From Alligator mississippiensis (lineage: Eukaryota > Chordata > Crocodylia > Alligatoridae), in contig NC_081835.1 of assembly GCF_030867095.1 (NCBI RefSeq), forward strand, positions 40,965,892 to 41,029,891: a stretch of DNA of 64,000 nt, given 5' to 3'. Positions within the stretch are counted from its first letter, which is position 1. Every line of letters begins with the position of its first letter. Positions 1 through 12,600 of this stretch are shown piece after piece. Under the pieces are notes generated by a model. That model was not told where the DNA came from, did no database searches, and saw nothing but the letters and a program-made list of their open reading frames with translations. The position numbers and the translations under genes are program-made.

Positions 1-330
1 TGGCTCGGCCTCAGCCTCGTGGCCATCCAGCTCGCCTGGCGCGTCTACGGCGGCGCTGTCACCGCGCTCTGCTGCCGCCCAGGTACGGCCCGGCCCGCGC
101 CGCAAGGCCTGGGGCCTTCCCGGGGCCTGCGGCTGCGGCCCGGCCCGAGCTGAGCGCGCGCTGCGACGGGCGGTGCAGGCGGGGGCCGGCGGCAGCCAAG
201 GCTCCAGGCTTCCCTGCGCTGGGTCCCACTGGGCGCGCAGAGCTCTGCCCGCTGCGGCCTGGCAACGGCCTGCTAGTGTCGGGGCCCCCGGAGGCGGCTT
301 GGCCTTCCTGGGTGCTGCTCAAGCAGCCTC
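1..330. promoter_or_regulatory. CpG-rich 5' region of TCTA
   Basis: The first 330 bases, exon 1 and the start of intron 1, are very GC-rich with many CpG pairs, then the density falls. This fits the downstream half of a CpG-island promoter whose upstream part is cut off by the window edge. Several open frames on both strands here are GC-driven and have no recognisable product. Confidence 0.6.
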
Positions 331-1574
331 CAGCCCGGCTCCGGATCGAGGACCCAAGCGTTTGCATCCGGCCCACGGGAGAAGGATTGGACTCGCTGGA
401 TCCCAGCCGGGGCCCTGGTCCATCCCGGCTGGATGCCTGTTGCCGTGCAAGGGTACCAGTGCTTCTCCGTATTTTGCACCAGGGAGCCCTGGGCACGGGG
501 GGAGGGGAAAGCAGGGCAGTTCTAGGCCAGGCCTCCCATCCACCAAACCAAAGAAAAGTCACTGAGCCCAGAAGAGGGCTTGCAGCTGGAGACTGTCTGG
601 TTGTTCCCTGTAATGCTGCTTCCCTCCCTGCCCCAGAAGGGGCCAGAGCCCAGCCCTCCGGCACATGGGTTTCACCCAGTCAGGCAGGGACTGTCTTGTC
701 CCAAAGTCTCCCTGCCCTTTGGCTCGTGGCTAACAAGGCGCATGCTGGATTGTCTGGCTGTGGATCCCTACTAGCTCAATGACTGCACTTCCTCCTGTCT
801 GCAGGCATGGGAGGCCAGAATGGAGGGACCCCAGATGGCTCCTCACATTTCCCTGCCTGGTGAGTTCCTGCAGACCTGTCCTCTCTGAGCTGGTGGGCCT
901 GGTAGTAGCCACAGAAACTTTCATAGTTGGAAGAAATTTATCACTAGCTACAGATGTGTCTCTTGCATTGGTTTGAAAATGGTTGGTATGTGCTCATATG
1001 GTAGACCTCCCCACTACCATTCTGCTGTGCCCTTTTCTCCCCTTGGTGCCAATGATCCTGCAGCCAGGAACATGGACTCAAAATGCAGGAGTCTGATACT
1101 GGCTGGATCTAGTGGCTGCTTCTCCACCAGCAGGGAAAACTACCACACCATCTGCACTGTGGGGGTGGGGAGGTTGGGGGCTGTGCCACACATCATCACA
1201 GGACTCCAGGGAAAAACCTGCACACCAGTGTGAGCCTAGAGACCAGAACTGTCCAGTGCAAAACCTGGTCCCTGGCACTGGTGAGTTAGGTGTCACTTCC
1301 AGTCTAGCATTTTAGGTGGCAGTGGCCTGCACCTGTGGTACACATGTATGCAGGTGGTGAGTAGGTGAAGTGCTGGGGAGCTTTCCACCTAGTCTGCTGC
1401 CCTCTTCCCTTTAATTTGTCTTGGCTAGTTTGGCCTGGAAGCCTCCTCTGTGCCTACCCAGGAATGTGCTGGGGACCTGTGAATCACTGCAGTCACTGAT
1501 TCCAGTGCCTACCTCCTTCTCTCTCCCTCAGGGAAAGTTCAAGCACCGAGCCTGTGAAAACACACCGAGAGTGA
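1..1574 (+). CDS. TCTA: TCTA, 3' part of the gene (three exons; the start lies left of the window)
   Basis: Exons at 1-82, 805-859 and 1532-1574 (stop TGA 1572-1574), with GT donors at 83 and 860 and AG acceptors before 805 and 1532; the phases agree at both joins. Exon 1 reads WLGLSLVAIQLAW then RVYGGAVTALCCRP, exon 2 MGGQNGGTPDGSSHFPAW, exon 3 ESSSTEPVKTHRE-stop. This tracks the human TCTA C-terminal half, including the GGQN and TPDGS segments and the KTHRE end. TCTA (T-cell leukaemia translocation-altered gene) is a small membrane protein of about 100 residues with a hydrophobic segment, part of which is the LGLSLVAIQLAW stretch. A role in osteoclast formation has been reported in mammals; its biochemistry is poorly known. 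The N-terminal half is outside the window. It sits tail to tail with AMT, as in human. Identification is by recalled family sequence. Confidence 0.93.
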
Positions 1575-3129
1575 TGAATGGATGAGCTGGCAGAGTGTGC
1601 TTCTGCCACTCCAGGCATGTCTGGAATGGCGCCCACAGTCCCTGACACTGTTTTCAGGCCTCCAGAGAGACTCGGGGAATTGGCCTTGCTTCTTCACTGC
1701 TTTGGAGACTGCAGCCATCTACTCCCTTTCACTGAGCTCTGATGGCACTGGTAACCTGCGTGCACAGCTGCACAGAGTACTGTGAGAACTCATCTAGGAT
1801 GGACTTTCACCTGCCTTGTCTTTGGGCAGGAGGTGCTATTTTCTGTTCATTCACTACTAATAGTATTTGCATTGGCCCCATGTAGTGGATCTTGGCTCCT
1901 GCACCAAAGCAGGAAACTTACCAGGCCTCCACAGCAGCATTCAGTGTTATGCCTCGTTCTTGCCCTGATAGCCTCAGTTTAAACCCTTCCCCATACCTAG
2001 TGAAAGTGCTGTGAGTCTCTTCACCCTGCCCCCAGCATCCCAACTTCTGTCTGCTCAAATACTTCCTGCTGCTTTGGCATTTCCTGTGTTCCTTAATGAG
2101 AAATTGTCTGACCAGGTCCCTTTTCCCTCCACTGCCATGGGATGAACTGTGCATGCCTTCTGTGCCAAGGTGGTGTGTTGTCCTGCCTCACCTGCCATGT
2201 TCCCTGACATCACCTAAACACCATAAAAAGCTTGAGACTTCTCTGTGGTCCATCTGCTCCTCCTTAATGGAGCAGGGCACTCTTGGATGACCAGGGCTCC
2301 TGGCTAAGTACAGGCTGTTGAAGGGGAAAAAAGAGCAGGCTAGCAGGATACATTTGTCCAAGCCTGCCTAGTTACCTAAAATAGCTAGTTATTTAGCCAT
2401 AAAGAGCTGCTACACTTACCTGTCTTCGAGTAGGGGGTTGGCAACAGTTCCACGTTCTGTTGCCCTACTTTAGCACCACTAGCTGGCTAATGCATACTTG
2501 AGTGTAGCTCTGGGAATGCAAGAGGTGGTGGTGACTTCAGCTTCTATACAGCCCCTCAACTGCTTTCCCTCTGTTCTGGTACCCTGCAAGTTCTGCCCTG
2601 CAGCTGGTGATCCCACTTGTGCTTAGAGCCAGCTTCTGTAGAGTGAGTCAAGATGCCATCTAGTGGGTGACTTGAGGATGTACTGGCTCCTGAGTAAGGG
2701 TCTGGTAACGTTTCCTTGCCACATCACCCAGAAGAGGGCACCATCCTGGTTTTCTCCAGGCCAGGAGCAGTGAGTGACTCTGTAGGCCCCACTGGAAGAC
2801 CTTGCCATGGAACACAGCATCCTGGAGCCCAGGTCAGAACTGTAACCATAGGTGTCTTCAGCCACTTCCTAACCCCTGATAGCTGGTGACTGCCTGTGCC
2901 TTCTGTGTGGCTCCTCTGACCCTGGCTCTTTCCTACCCATGTAAGTACATAGGCTTCTGACTGGAACTGTGCTGGTACCTTGTGCCATAGAGCATTGGTG
3001 GATTAAAGCCTTTTTGGTTTGATCTGGGTGTCTCCATTCCTTGGGCATGTTAGGACAGGGTTCTGTTTTCCCCTCACTTCTACAACACATAATGAGGTGG
3101 GGGGGGCAGCTGGGAGTGGAGGAGTCTTA
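1575..3129 (+). other. TCTA 3' UTR and TCTA-AMT interval
   Basis: No further coding exon is visible. The stretch after the TCTA stop is probably its 3' UTR. I saw no canonical AATAAA; the variant CATAAA occurs at 2222-2227. Short open frames here have no family likeness. Confidence 0.45.
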
Positions 3130-5340
3130 CATAGATTCATAGATGCTAGGGTCGGAAGGGACCTCAATAGATCACTGAGTCCGACCCCCTGCATAGGCAG
3201 GAAAGAGTGCTGGGTTCAGATGACCCCAGCTAGATGCTTATCTAACCTCCACTTGAAGGCCCCCAGGGTAGGGGAGAGCACCACCTTCCTTGGGAGCCCA
3301 TTCCAGACCTTGGCCACTCTAACTGTGAAGCCTATGATTCTGACTGATTCTTCCTAATGTCTAGTCTAAATCTGCTCTCTGCTAGCTTGTGGCCATTATT
3401 TCTTGTAACCCCGGGGGGTGCCTTGGTAAATAAAACCTCACCAATTCCCTTCTGTGCCCCCGTGATGAACTTATAGGCAGCCACAAGGTTGCCTCTCAAC
3501 CTTCTCTTGCGGAGGCTGAAGAGGTCCAGGTGCCCCAGTCTCTCCTCATAGGGCTTGGCCTGCAAGCCCTTAACCATACGAGTGGCCCTTCTCTGGACCC
3601 TCTCCAGGTTATCCACATCCCTCTTGAAGTGCGGCGCCCAAAACTGCACACAGTATTCCAACTGCGGTCTGACCAGCGCCCGACAGAGGGGAAGCATCAC
3701 CTCCTTGGATCTGTTCGTCATGCATCTGCTGATGCATGATAAAGTGCCATTGGCTTTTCTGATGGCTTCGTCACACTGCCGACTCATATTCATCTTGGAG
3801 TCCACTAGGACTCCAAGATCCCTTTCTACTTCCATTCCACCAAGCAGGTCATTCCCTAGGCAGTAGGTATGCTGGACATTTTTCCTCCCTAGGTGCAACA
3901 CTTTGCATTTCTCCTTGTTGAATTGCATTCTGTTGTTTTCTGCCCATTTGTCCAACCTGTCCAGGTCTGCTTGCAGCTGTTCCCTGCCCTCCGGCGTGTC
4001 CACTTCTCCCCACAGTTTTGTGTCATCCGCAAACTTGGACAGAGTACACTTCACTCCCTCGTCCAAGTCGCTGATGAAGATATTGAAGAGTATCGGTCCA
4101 AGGACCGAGCCCTGCGGGACCCCACTGCCCACACCCTTCCAGGTCGATACCGACCCATCCACCACGACTCTCTGGGTGCGACCCTCCAGCCAATTCGCCA
4201 CCCACCGGACTGTGTAGTCATCCAAGTCACAGCCTCTTGTTTACCAGTATGGTGTTGGATACCGCATCGAAGGCCTTTCTGAGGTCTAAGTATACAACAT
4301 CAACCCCTACTCCTGCGTCCAGGCATTTTGTAACCTGGTCATAAAAAGAGACTAGATTAGTCAGGCATGATCTACCTGCTACGAACCCGTGCTGGTTTCC
4401 CCTCAGCATAATTTGTCCTGCCGGGCTCTCGCAAATGTGAGCCTTGATAATTTTTTCAAAGACTTTGCCTAGGATGGGGGTGAGACTGACTGGCCTATAG
4501 TTGCCTGGGTCCTCCTTCCTCCCTTTCTTGAAAATGGGGACCACATTGGCCCTTTTCCAGTCCTCCGGGACCTGGCCCGTGTGCCACGAGCGTTCAAATA
4601 TTACCGCCAGTGGCTGTGCAATGACGTCAGCCGGTGCCTTCAGTACCCTCGGATGGAGCTCATCCGGGCCTGCCGACTTAAAGGCATCCAGTTCCTCCAA
4701 GTGACTCTGCACCATCTCAGGGTCTACGCATGGCAGTCTGGCACCCTGCTGCTGCCTCTCTACAATCCCAGTGAGAGCCTTGTCCTGCCCCTCACTTAGG
4801 AACACTGAGGCAAAGAACTCATTGAGGAGTTCAGCCTTGTCCCCCCTGTCCGTCACCAATTGCTTCTGCCCATTTAGTAGGGGTCCTATTCCACTCTGGG
4901 CCTTCCTTTTACTCCCTATATATCTAAAAAACAATTTTGTGTTATCCTTTACTTGGGATGCCATCCTCAGCTCCATGGTAGCTTTGGCCCGTCTAATTGC
5001 CTCCCTACAAGTGCAAGCAGAGGAGGTATACTCCTCTTTGGTAATCTCTCCCCGTTTCCACTTTTTATACGCTCCCCTTTTAATCTGCAGGCTGCCCTGG
5101 ATTTCTCTGGTCAGCCAAGGAAGCCTCCTCGCCCCTTTCCCTCTTTTTCCTCGCATCGGGATCATCTCCCTCTGTGCCTGAAGGATCATTTCCTTCAGGC
5201 ACAGCCACCCTTCCTGGGCTCCCATCTCTTCAAAACTCCTACTCTGCCGTGTGTCCTTGACTAATCACCTGAGTTCATTGAAATCAGCTTTCCTAAAGTC
5301 TAGCACTTTCACCCTACTAGTTACCTTTCCCACTTGACGT
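3130..5340 (-). mobile_element. CR1 LINE copy a, 5'-truncated, reverse-transcriptase half
   Basis: The minus strand holds CR1 ORF2 from the linker after the endonuclease (VKVLDFRKADFNELR near 5280-5330) through the reverse transcriptase to the C-terminus. Landmarks are NYRPVSLTPILGKVFEKII, KAFDAVSN, GSGVPQGSVLGPILFNIF, the catalytic FADDTKLW and the C-terminal RRATRMVKGLQAKPYEERL. The polymerase core is split by one frameshift near 4226, between the KAFD segment and the VRWVANWLEG segment. Its 3' end is the usual CR1 terminus with ATAGATTCATAGATG at about 3130-3144. No endonuclease domain remains, so it is a dead 5'-truncated insertion. It lies between TCTA and AMT, antisense to TCTA. Confidence 0.93.
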
Positions 5341-6632
5341 CTGAGGAGTGGTTGGGAGTCCATGGGGCTTGTTGCTTTGCTGGGGGTACTTTGGCTCTGC
5401 TTTGCTGCTAGCCCTTTGCTGCTTGATTCAGCTGTCTGGAGCTTTGGGCACCTTTGTCCCATCCAGGTAGGAACATGCTGACTGCCTCCCCACAAAGGTG
5501 CAGGAGAGTGAAGTAGGTATATGGCAGTATGGGGGAGCCCATCTGCAGCCGTCCAAGTGAAGAGCATGATTGGATGTTACTGTGTCCTAGCGAGCCCCCT
5601 GGCAGGTAGCCCCAGCTCACTTGCTCTGTTTCTCTGCCCAGCAGAGGAATGCAATTTGCTCCACTGGGTGTTACTTCTTTACTAGGTATCACTGCTCCCC
5701 TTGGCCTGAGGCCATAACCCCCACACAGCATAGGGTTCTGGGAGCTTCCATCCTGAGCTGTCTGAGGCACTGAGAGGGAACAGAAACCCCTCTCTGATGG
5801 AGTGCGGAATTGTAAGGGGTGGCACTACCTTCCACAGGCATAAAAGGGTAGTGACCATGTCCTAGTGCCTTCTGCTGTGCCCTGTTCCTGCCTCGGGCTG
5901 GCAGGCCCAGGCTGCTGGAAGCAGTGCTTTACAGGAGCCTTAGCAAATATGCTCCTTCCAGAGATGGAGAAAAGGCAAGGAAAAGAGCCATGTGAGGCTC
6001 CTGTCTGTGGACAGCAGAACTTGGACAGGTTTCTGCCTGTGCTGTTACCTAAGCAGTTTCTGGGCACAGGCCCAACATAGAGAAACTATCAATGAGGAAG
6101 AAATGGGGAATGAGAAGAGCTAGGATCTTTAATGGAGGCAATTATCAACCCAATTACAAAAAATTGCAAGGGAGGGGGTCAACATTTACTCTGCTGGCTT
6201 AATGCCTGGTAGGAAGCTGCTGGCAGTGTATGGCACAAGTGCTGCGTGAACGACAGCTAGCCAAAGCCTGTGCAGACAGAAGCCAGGGGTATAACACAGC
6301 AGCACAGACAGATGTTTGTTGAGTCCTGCATGAAAGAGCAATGGCTCCCCATGGAGACGGACCTTACCCAGCATTAGCCATGGGGTAAGATAAGGGCCTA
6401 AAAGGCTCCTTGCAACTCACTGCTTTGGGACCCTGGCTCTCCATGGACATGGGCCCCTGCAAGAAGTGTTGGGGAAGCCCTTCTTGTCCCCTTACTGCTT
6501 TGGGGCTGATGTGGTTCCTAGTACAGAAATACCCTGAGCAGTTCCCCCTACCCCCACCACAGGAGTCTCCAGGAGCAGGGATCACTGTTGGGGAAAGTTG
6601 GTTCGGCTCCCCTAAAACTAGCAGCAAGCACC
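5341..6632 (-). other. Interval with AMT 3' UTR
   Basis: No coding exon is recognised between the CR1 copy and the AMT stop codon. On the minus strand, the part next to AMT should be its 3' UTR, about 500 bases if the ATTAAA described separately is used. Confidence 0.5.
6128..6133 (-). terminator. Candidate AMT poly(A) signal ATTAAA
   Basis: TTTAAT on the plus strand reads ATTAAA on the minus strand, 500 bases after the AMT stop. ATTAAA is the commonest variant poly(A) signal. No AATAAA was seen nearer the stop. Confidence 0.4.
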
Positions 6633-9600
6633 TCACTTGATTGTGTAGTAGCGGGTGGGCACAAAGGGCATCTTGCTGACAAGGGCAGAGTAGTTCTTCT
6701 TCCTCACTTCCACAGTCAGCACTGTGTCCACCTTGCTGTGCTCACTCTTGATGTAGCCCATGGCAATGTTCTTCTGCAGGCAGGGGGAGGGGCAGCCACT
6801 GGTCACTGTGCCTGGGTCCAACCAGGGTAAAAAGGATGGGTTAACTGGGGAAGGGTGCGGATGCTCCAGCCATGCTCCTGCTGGGGCACTGTATCCATGA
6901 GTGTGCTGGGCCCTCAGGCAGGGAGAATGAGTTTCATCTGGGAGAGGTGGGTTGTATGCCTGCAGTAGAGGGAGGTAGCTGGAACTTGCAGGTCAGTCCA
7001 GTATTGGGACAAGAGACAGCACATGCTGGTCAGCCACAGGGTGCTCTTCCCCCCCCGCCCCCCACTGGTGCTCATCCAGTATCCTGTAACAGGGCAGTAC
7101 CTGTATGCACAGAGTTCTGACACTGAAGCCTATGCACGAAGAGGGAGGTTTGAAAGGGAAAGGGTTAGCCTTGAGCAAAGCCCCAAATCACCCTGGGTTA
7201 CAGCAGAGCAAGGTGGAGAGATGCACTGTGACTGTACCCCACCCTAACCACTAGTGGGTTGGCTGGTTGGCCTGGGCACTTTCTAGAAGGGATGGCTCGG
7301 CTCCCACACCTACCAACAGTCCGGCCTTCCAGATCCAGGATACGTGTGTGCTGACGGATTGGGGGCCCAGTGGACATCAGCCCCACTCGTTTGCACTTGG
7401 GCTTCTCTTTGATCTGTGGCACAATGATGGCAGCACCAGGAAAGTCCATGGCTGCACGGCGCCGCTTTCCTGGAGGCAAGAAGACAAGGCAGCCAGGATA
7501 GCCCCTCCCCCATCTCAGTAACCCTCTAGGCTCTATACCCACATGTACCCCCAACAGCAATGCTGTAGTTTGTGCCTCCCTGTAGTGGCTGTCATTCCCA
7601 TACCAGCTTCTCCCACCCATAACTAATCAGTTCCAGAGCTGTCGTCATAATTCCAAGGACATAATATCTCTGAGCACCAAGGCTTTTGCCCTCCTCAAGG
7701 TGCCCAATCTTCCCACATCAGCTCTCTTCCTCCTCCCCTGTCAATGTTGACAAGCAGCTCACACTGGTCACAGCTGCCAGGCTGAGCACTGAGACCCAGC
7801 TGGGCCTGGTGAGAGAGGTGACTGCCAGGGCCCAGCTGGGATTCGGGGGTTGCTAGACAGGATCCATGGATGCCGCTTGCACCTACCCAGGGTCCACACC
7901 AGACTGGCTTCCACAGGTGTGGTGGTCTCATCAATGTCATTTCCATAGAGACAAAGCCCTGCCTCCAGGCGCAGACTATCCCTAGCCGCAAGCCCTGCCA
8001 GCCAGACATCAGGGTCATCAAGCAGCCGCTCAGCTAGCTCCACCACACGTCCAGCAGGCAGCGAGATCTGGGCAGGGGTGGAACTGACAGGTCAGTACTC
8101 AGCACCCCCATGGACAAACTGTCTATCCTGCCTTCCCCACTCCCACCTAAGCAAAATAAGCAGTTAGTACCCAGCACTCTCCACCCCATCTAAGCAGTGC
8201 TAATCCTGGTATATTACACCCTCCAACAGGGACAACTACCTATCACACACCAACCAGGGCAGTGGCCAGCACCTCTGAGGCTCCAGGGGCCTCCAGCCCT
8301 ACATAGTACCTCCACGCCATCCTCTCCAGTGTAGCCACAGCGCGTAACCCTACAGCCTGGTACTCCAAACACATCCATCACAGCGCTGCTCATGAAAGGC
8401 AACTTGGCCAGGTCATCTGACACACCTGCCTGCAGCACCCGCACTGCTGAGGGACCTGCACACAGACAGGGATGCCATTAGGATCCAGTCTCCCTATGCT
8501 GTGGGGGAGAGCTGTAGTGCTGAGAGAGCAACAAAGCAACTAAGGATCTGGAAGACTCCCTGCCCCAAGAGATACCAGGAGAAAAGGTTGAGTTGGAGCC
8601 TCACTTGGAAAACTAATGCCCTCATCTGAATTTCTGTATGGAGTGAATCTGGGGAATAGGGGCAGACATGATCTGAGCAGGGTGTGGGGCCCACAGCAAA
8701 TCAGCCTGTGTGGGGCCCTGCCCCCGGACGTGAGGAAGCCGACGGCAGATTCAGAGGCGGGGGGTGCCAAGTGGCCAAATGTGAAGCTGGCAGCTCCATG
8801 GGGTCCCCCAAAGCCTGGGGCCCGGGGTGGTCACCCCAATTCGTCCCCCCCCCCAGGGGTGGCCCTGCATAGGGGCTTGCATTCTCCAACTCTCTTCTGC
8901 AGTGCATCCCACCCAGTTCCTGTGCCCTTTGCTTCTGTAAGGTTTTGGGAGTGGCTCTGGATGAGCCCTAGCCATTGGAGTCCCATCTCAGCTCTGTCAG
9001 CATGCCAGGAGAGAGCTAGTGCTTCAAACTGACCCAGAACGGAGGATAGAGTGTTATGAGATGGGGCTGAGAGACGGAAGGACCTCAACACAGCTGATCC
9101 CTGCTCCTGCTTTGGTGCTCAGAAGTAACTTTACCCTCCCAGAAAAGTGTGAATGCCTGGCCATCACAAGCACATATGCAGTAGGCTGTGGTGCTCCCCT
9201 GTGTAAGGACCCTCTTACCTTGCAGAGCCAGCAGTGCATTCTCCCAGACCTCCAAGTGCACGTCATTGCCTGCTGCTCTCAGCTCCTGTGCTCTGGTCTG
9301 CAATCAAGGCATCAGGCAGGTTAGCAATAGACATGGGGCAGCTAGGGCCCAATAGCAAACTGACCTGCTCCAGTACTCCTGAGACCTGGACCAGATCCCC
9401 AGGGTCTACCAGGCCACGCTGATTTCTCTGTACCTGCATGAGAGCCAAGTCCTTGTCACTGCAACCTGCATTGGACACCACATACAGGTGCTGCTCCGAA
9501 GTGCTGGTCACAATTAAATCATCAATTATGCCTCCCTTCTCGTTAGTGAACAGAGACAGTGTGCCCTGGAAAGAAAAGCCATACTCACCCCAGAGACTAT

Positions 9601-12600
9601 TCGAGCAGGTTGTGGAGCCCAGAGCAAAAGAGCCTGTGCGGGGCCCCGCCCCTGGATGCGATGAAGCTGGTGGCAGATATGGCAGGGAGGAGGGGAGTGG
9701 GGGTGCCAAGTGGCTGGATGTGAAGCCGGCGGCTCCGCCCGACTCCCCAGAGCACGGGGCCCGGGGCGGTTGCCCTGATTTGCACCCCCAAGGACAGTCC
9801 TGCTCACTCCCATGTGGTCACCGGCAATATCACCAGGCTGGACTCAGACTTCTCCACTCCAACTGCCCAAGGAAATGCCAGGCCGGGCAAGAGGTAGCTA
9901 TCATCTAAGAGTCCCCTTATGAGAGGCTCCTGCAATATGAGTCCTGAGCTCCCGCCAGCTCTGCTGGTGCCCCGTACTCCAAGCCCTATCAGCCCAGCCT
10001 TGGAGTGCTCCTGAATGGACAATGGAGTAACTTCTGAAGTGCTTTTGTGTTCTGGGCAATGTCTTCTTTGTGACCAAGAGCTGCTGAGGTCCTTGCACTT
10101 GTGGCCTGAGCAGGACATAGGGTGATGGAGCCATCTGACTGCATCAGTGCTGGCAAGGCCCAACCCAGCAAGCCAGGAAGTTGGCCTTGACCCTCCCTGA
10201 CCAGATCCTTTGGAACAAGGCCACACATTCATAAAAACATGGATCTGAGCCATGAGTAGGGACCTCCCTATGCCCAGCAGGAGTCCCAGGAGAGTATGTG
10301 AATTTGCAGAGGTCCACAATCACTATACCTGGTCAGGCTTGAGCTCAGCGATGTCCCCAACCACCAGGCTCTCCATGAACTTCACCCGATCACGGCCAAA
10401 CACTTTGGTCTGGGGAAGAGATGCCATTGAGTCCCAATTGCCAACACCACCCTCTGCCTCTGCCAATCCCTGCCACCACAGAGAGCCCCATGCTAGTGCC
10501 CATTGGAGAGCTCCACCCGATCGTTGTGCCAGCACCATCTGGAGTGCTAGAATATAGCCTCACTCCACTGAGAGGGCTCCAAGCCAGGCCATGTCTTCCT
10601 GGAAGGTGTGGACACTCTTGTACTTAAGTATATGTCCAGTGCCCAATGTAAAATGTGGGGAAAAGAGTTGGTCTTAGTGACCCAGAGAAAAGGACTCCTG
10701 AGTTCTTTACTCTCTGCCTTGACTTGTTTCCCATCTCCTCAAGAAGGAGGCTTCAGCCACTGATGTCTATAGGTAGTATGGGGCCTTCTGACAGGAGGGA
10801 CTAGAAGAAAGGCCCCCTAGTGTTCCCCAGGCACAGCCCCTCCCCCCAACGCTACCTGGAGCATGTGGGACACATCAAAGAGGGAGCAGTGTTGCCTTGT
10901 GTGCATGTGGGACTCCAGGTGGCTGTAGGTATATTGCACAGGCATGCTCCAGCCAGCAAAGGGCACCATTTTCCCACCATGCTGCTGATGGAAGTCATGC
11001 AGGGGTGTCTGCTTCAGGCCAACCTAAAAGAGGGACAGGAAAGGAGGATCCAAGGCTCAGGGAGAACTGGGCCTGCATGGGCAACAGCACAGGAAGTCCC
11101 TTAGGAGCAGGCTGACTCCTATGCCACTATCCCCTGACCCAAATGGCTGGTCACCAACAGGAACTGGACAGGAGAAGGTCTGGCATAGGGAAATATGCAA
11201 GGCTGCCACAGGGATCCCAGAAATTGCCAAGATGGCTAAGCCAGGAGCTACTGGAGGAAATATTTCAATGAAGGGACAAGCTAAACTGCCTTGTGGGAGA
11301 AAGGGCCATTAGTTGGGCACCAGAACATGGGGGTGGGGGGGACTCAGGTTCAGCTCATGGAAGCCAACATGGAGGCAGAGAATTCCACACAATGGAGAAA
11401 AAGCAAGTACTGGGAGCCCAGGCATATGATCTTCAGGGGCTAGCACAACCTCAGGCAGTGACAGAAGACCTGGAGATGAGGGCTTGATTACCCTGCCTGG
11501 AGCAGTCTAAGCTTTATTTCCCATGCTCCCTGATAGAGTGCCCTTGCCAGGACTGAGCTGGCTGTTGGCTGTATCAGGCACTCTTGGCTGACACCTGCCT
11601 GCACCACCTCTAGTGCTAGGTGGGGCATCAGTGTTCAAAGCCCAAACCACCCTGTCATGAACTCTAGAGAACTAAACTGACCTCCAGCTTGGTCTCTTCC
11701 TGGAAGGTGACCCCTAACTCCCACAAAATGAGGGCCCTTAAGTTCAGGGGTATGACAGGGAGCCACTAACTAGCTTTTCCCACATGATACCTGTACCTCC
11801 CCCAACCCTGACCCCCAGCACATGTTGGTTGGTGTCAGTGTACCTGGAACCTTTGCTCAGCTGAGCTGATAAAATTGCCTCTGCCTGCTTATTCTGGGGG
11901 CAAAGTCTGGGCTCAGCTCTGCCTGGGGGGTGGAGCAGCACATCCCCCAGGAACTTCTGCAGAGCAGAACTGGAATGGACACTGCCAATTGACCAAGTGG
12001 CTTTGGATGTTTGCCACCAACGTGACCCAGTTCACCATAGTGCCCTGTGCACAAAGCACTGCCCCAGCATCAGTGACAGCTGAGATACAAGTGTGGATGC
12101 AGCAGGCACTGAGATGCCTGGGGGCAAGGTAGTCACTGCCTGTGTTGGCCCTATGCACACACATGCTCTCCTCAGGCACCTCACAAATTGGAACAGCCAA
12201 ACCTGCAAAGTGGCTGAACTATTTGTCTACCCAGAAGTATGCACATACTCCTGCCAGCCCCTACCTGCTACAGGCTCTTCAATGCCCCAAATGGACCAGC
12301 CCCAACAAGCTGTCACCTGCAAGCTACTTCTCCCCAGCCACAGTGGGCTTGGGACTGGGCTCTTCTTTGGCAGGAGAGTCACAGTTCCTGTTTGGTCAAC
12401 TCCTGCCTTCTCAGACCAAGGCAGGATACCACACCCTTACAGCCAGGGCTAGGAACAAGAACCACATGAGCAAGAAGCACAGGAGCAGAGACCTCCCAGA
12501 GCAGTTTGGCCACTAAGCTCCCCACCCAACCTTCCTTGCCCAGGTAGGCTGTCCCATGCAGAATAGGCTGGGGCTTGCACCAAGCAGACAGGAGACTTTC

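Noticed and set aside
59-664. Long minus-strand open frame (201 codons) over TCTA exon 1 and intron 1
   Set aside because: It lies in CpG-rich DNA, is Pro/Ala/Gly/Ser-rich, has no family likeness, and the region is explained by TCTA on the other strand.
3530-4799. Plus-strand frames opposite CR1 copy a
   Set aside because: Antisense shadows of the CR1 reverse transcriptase; the same shadows occur opposite the other CR1 copies.
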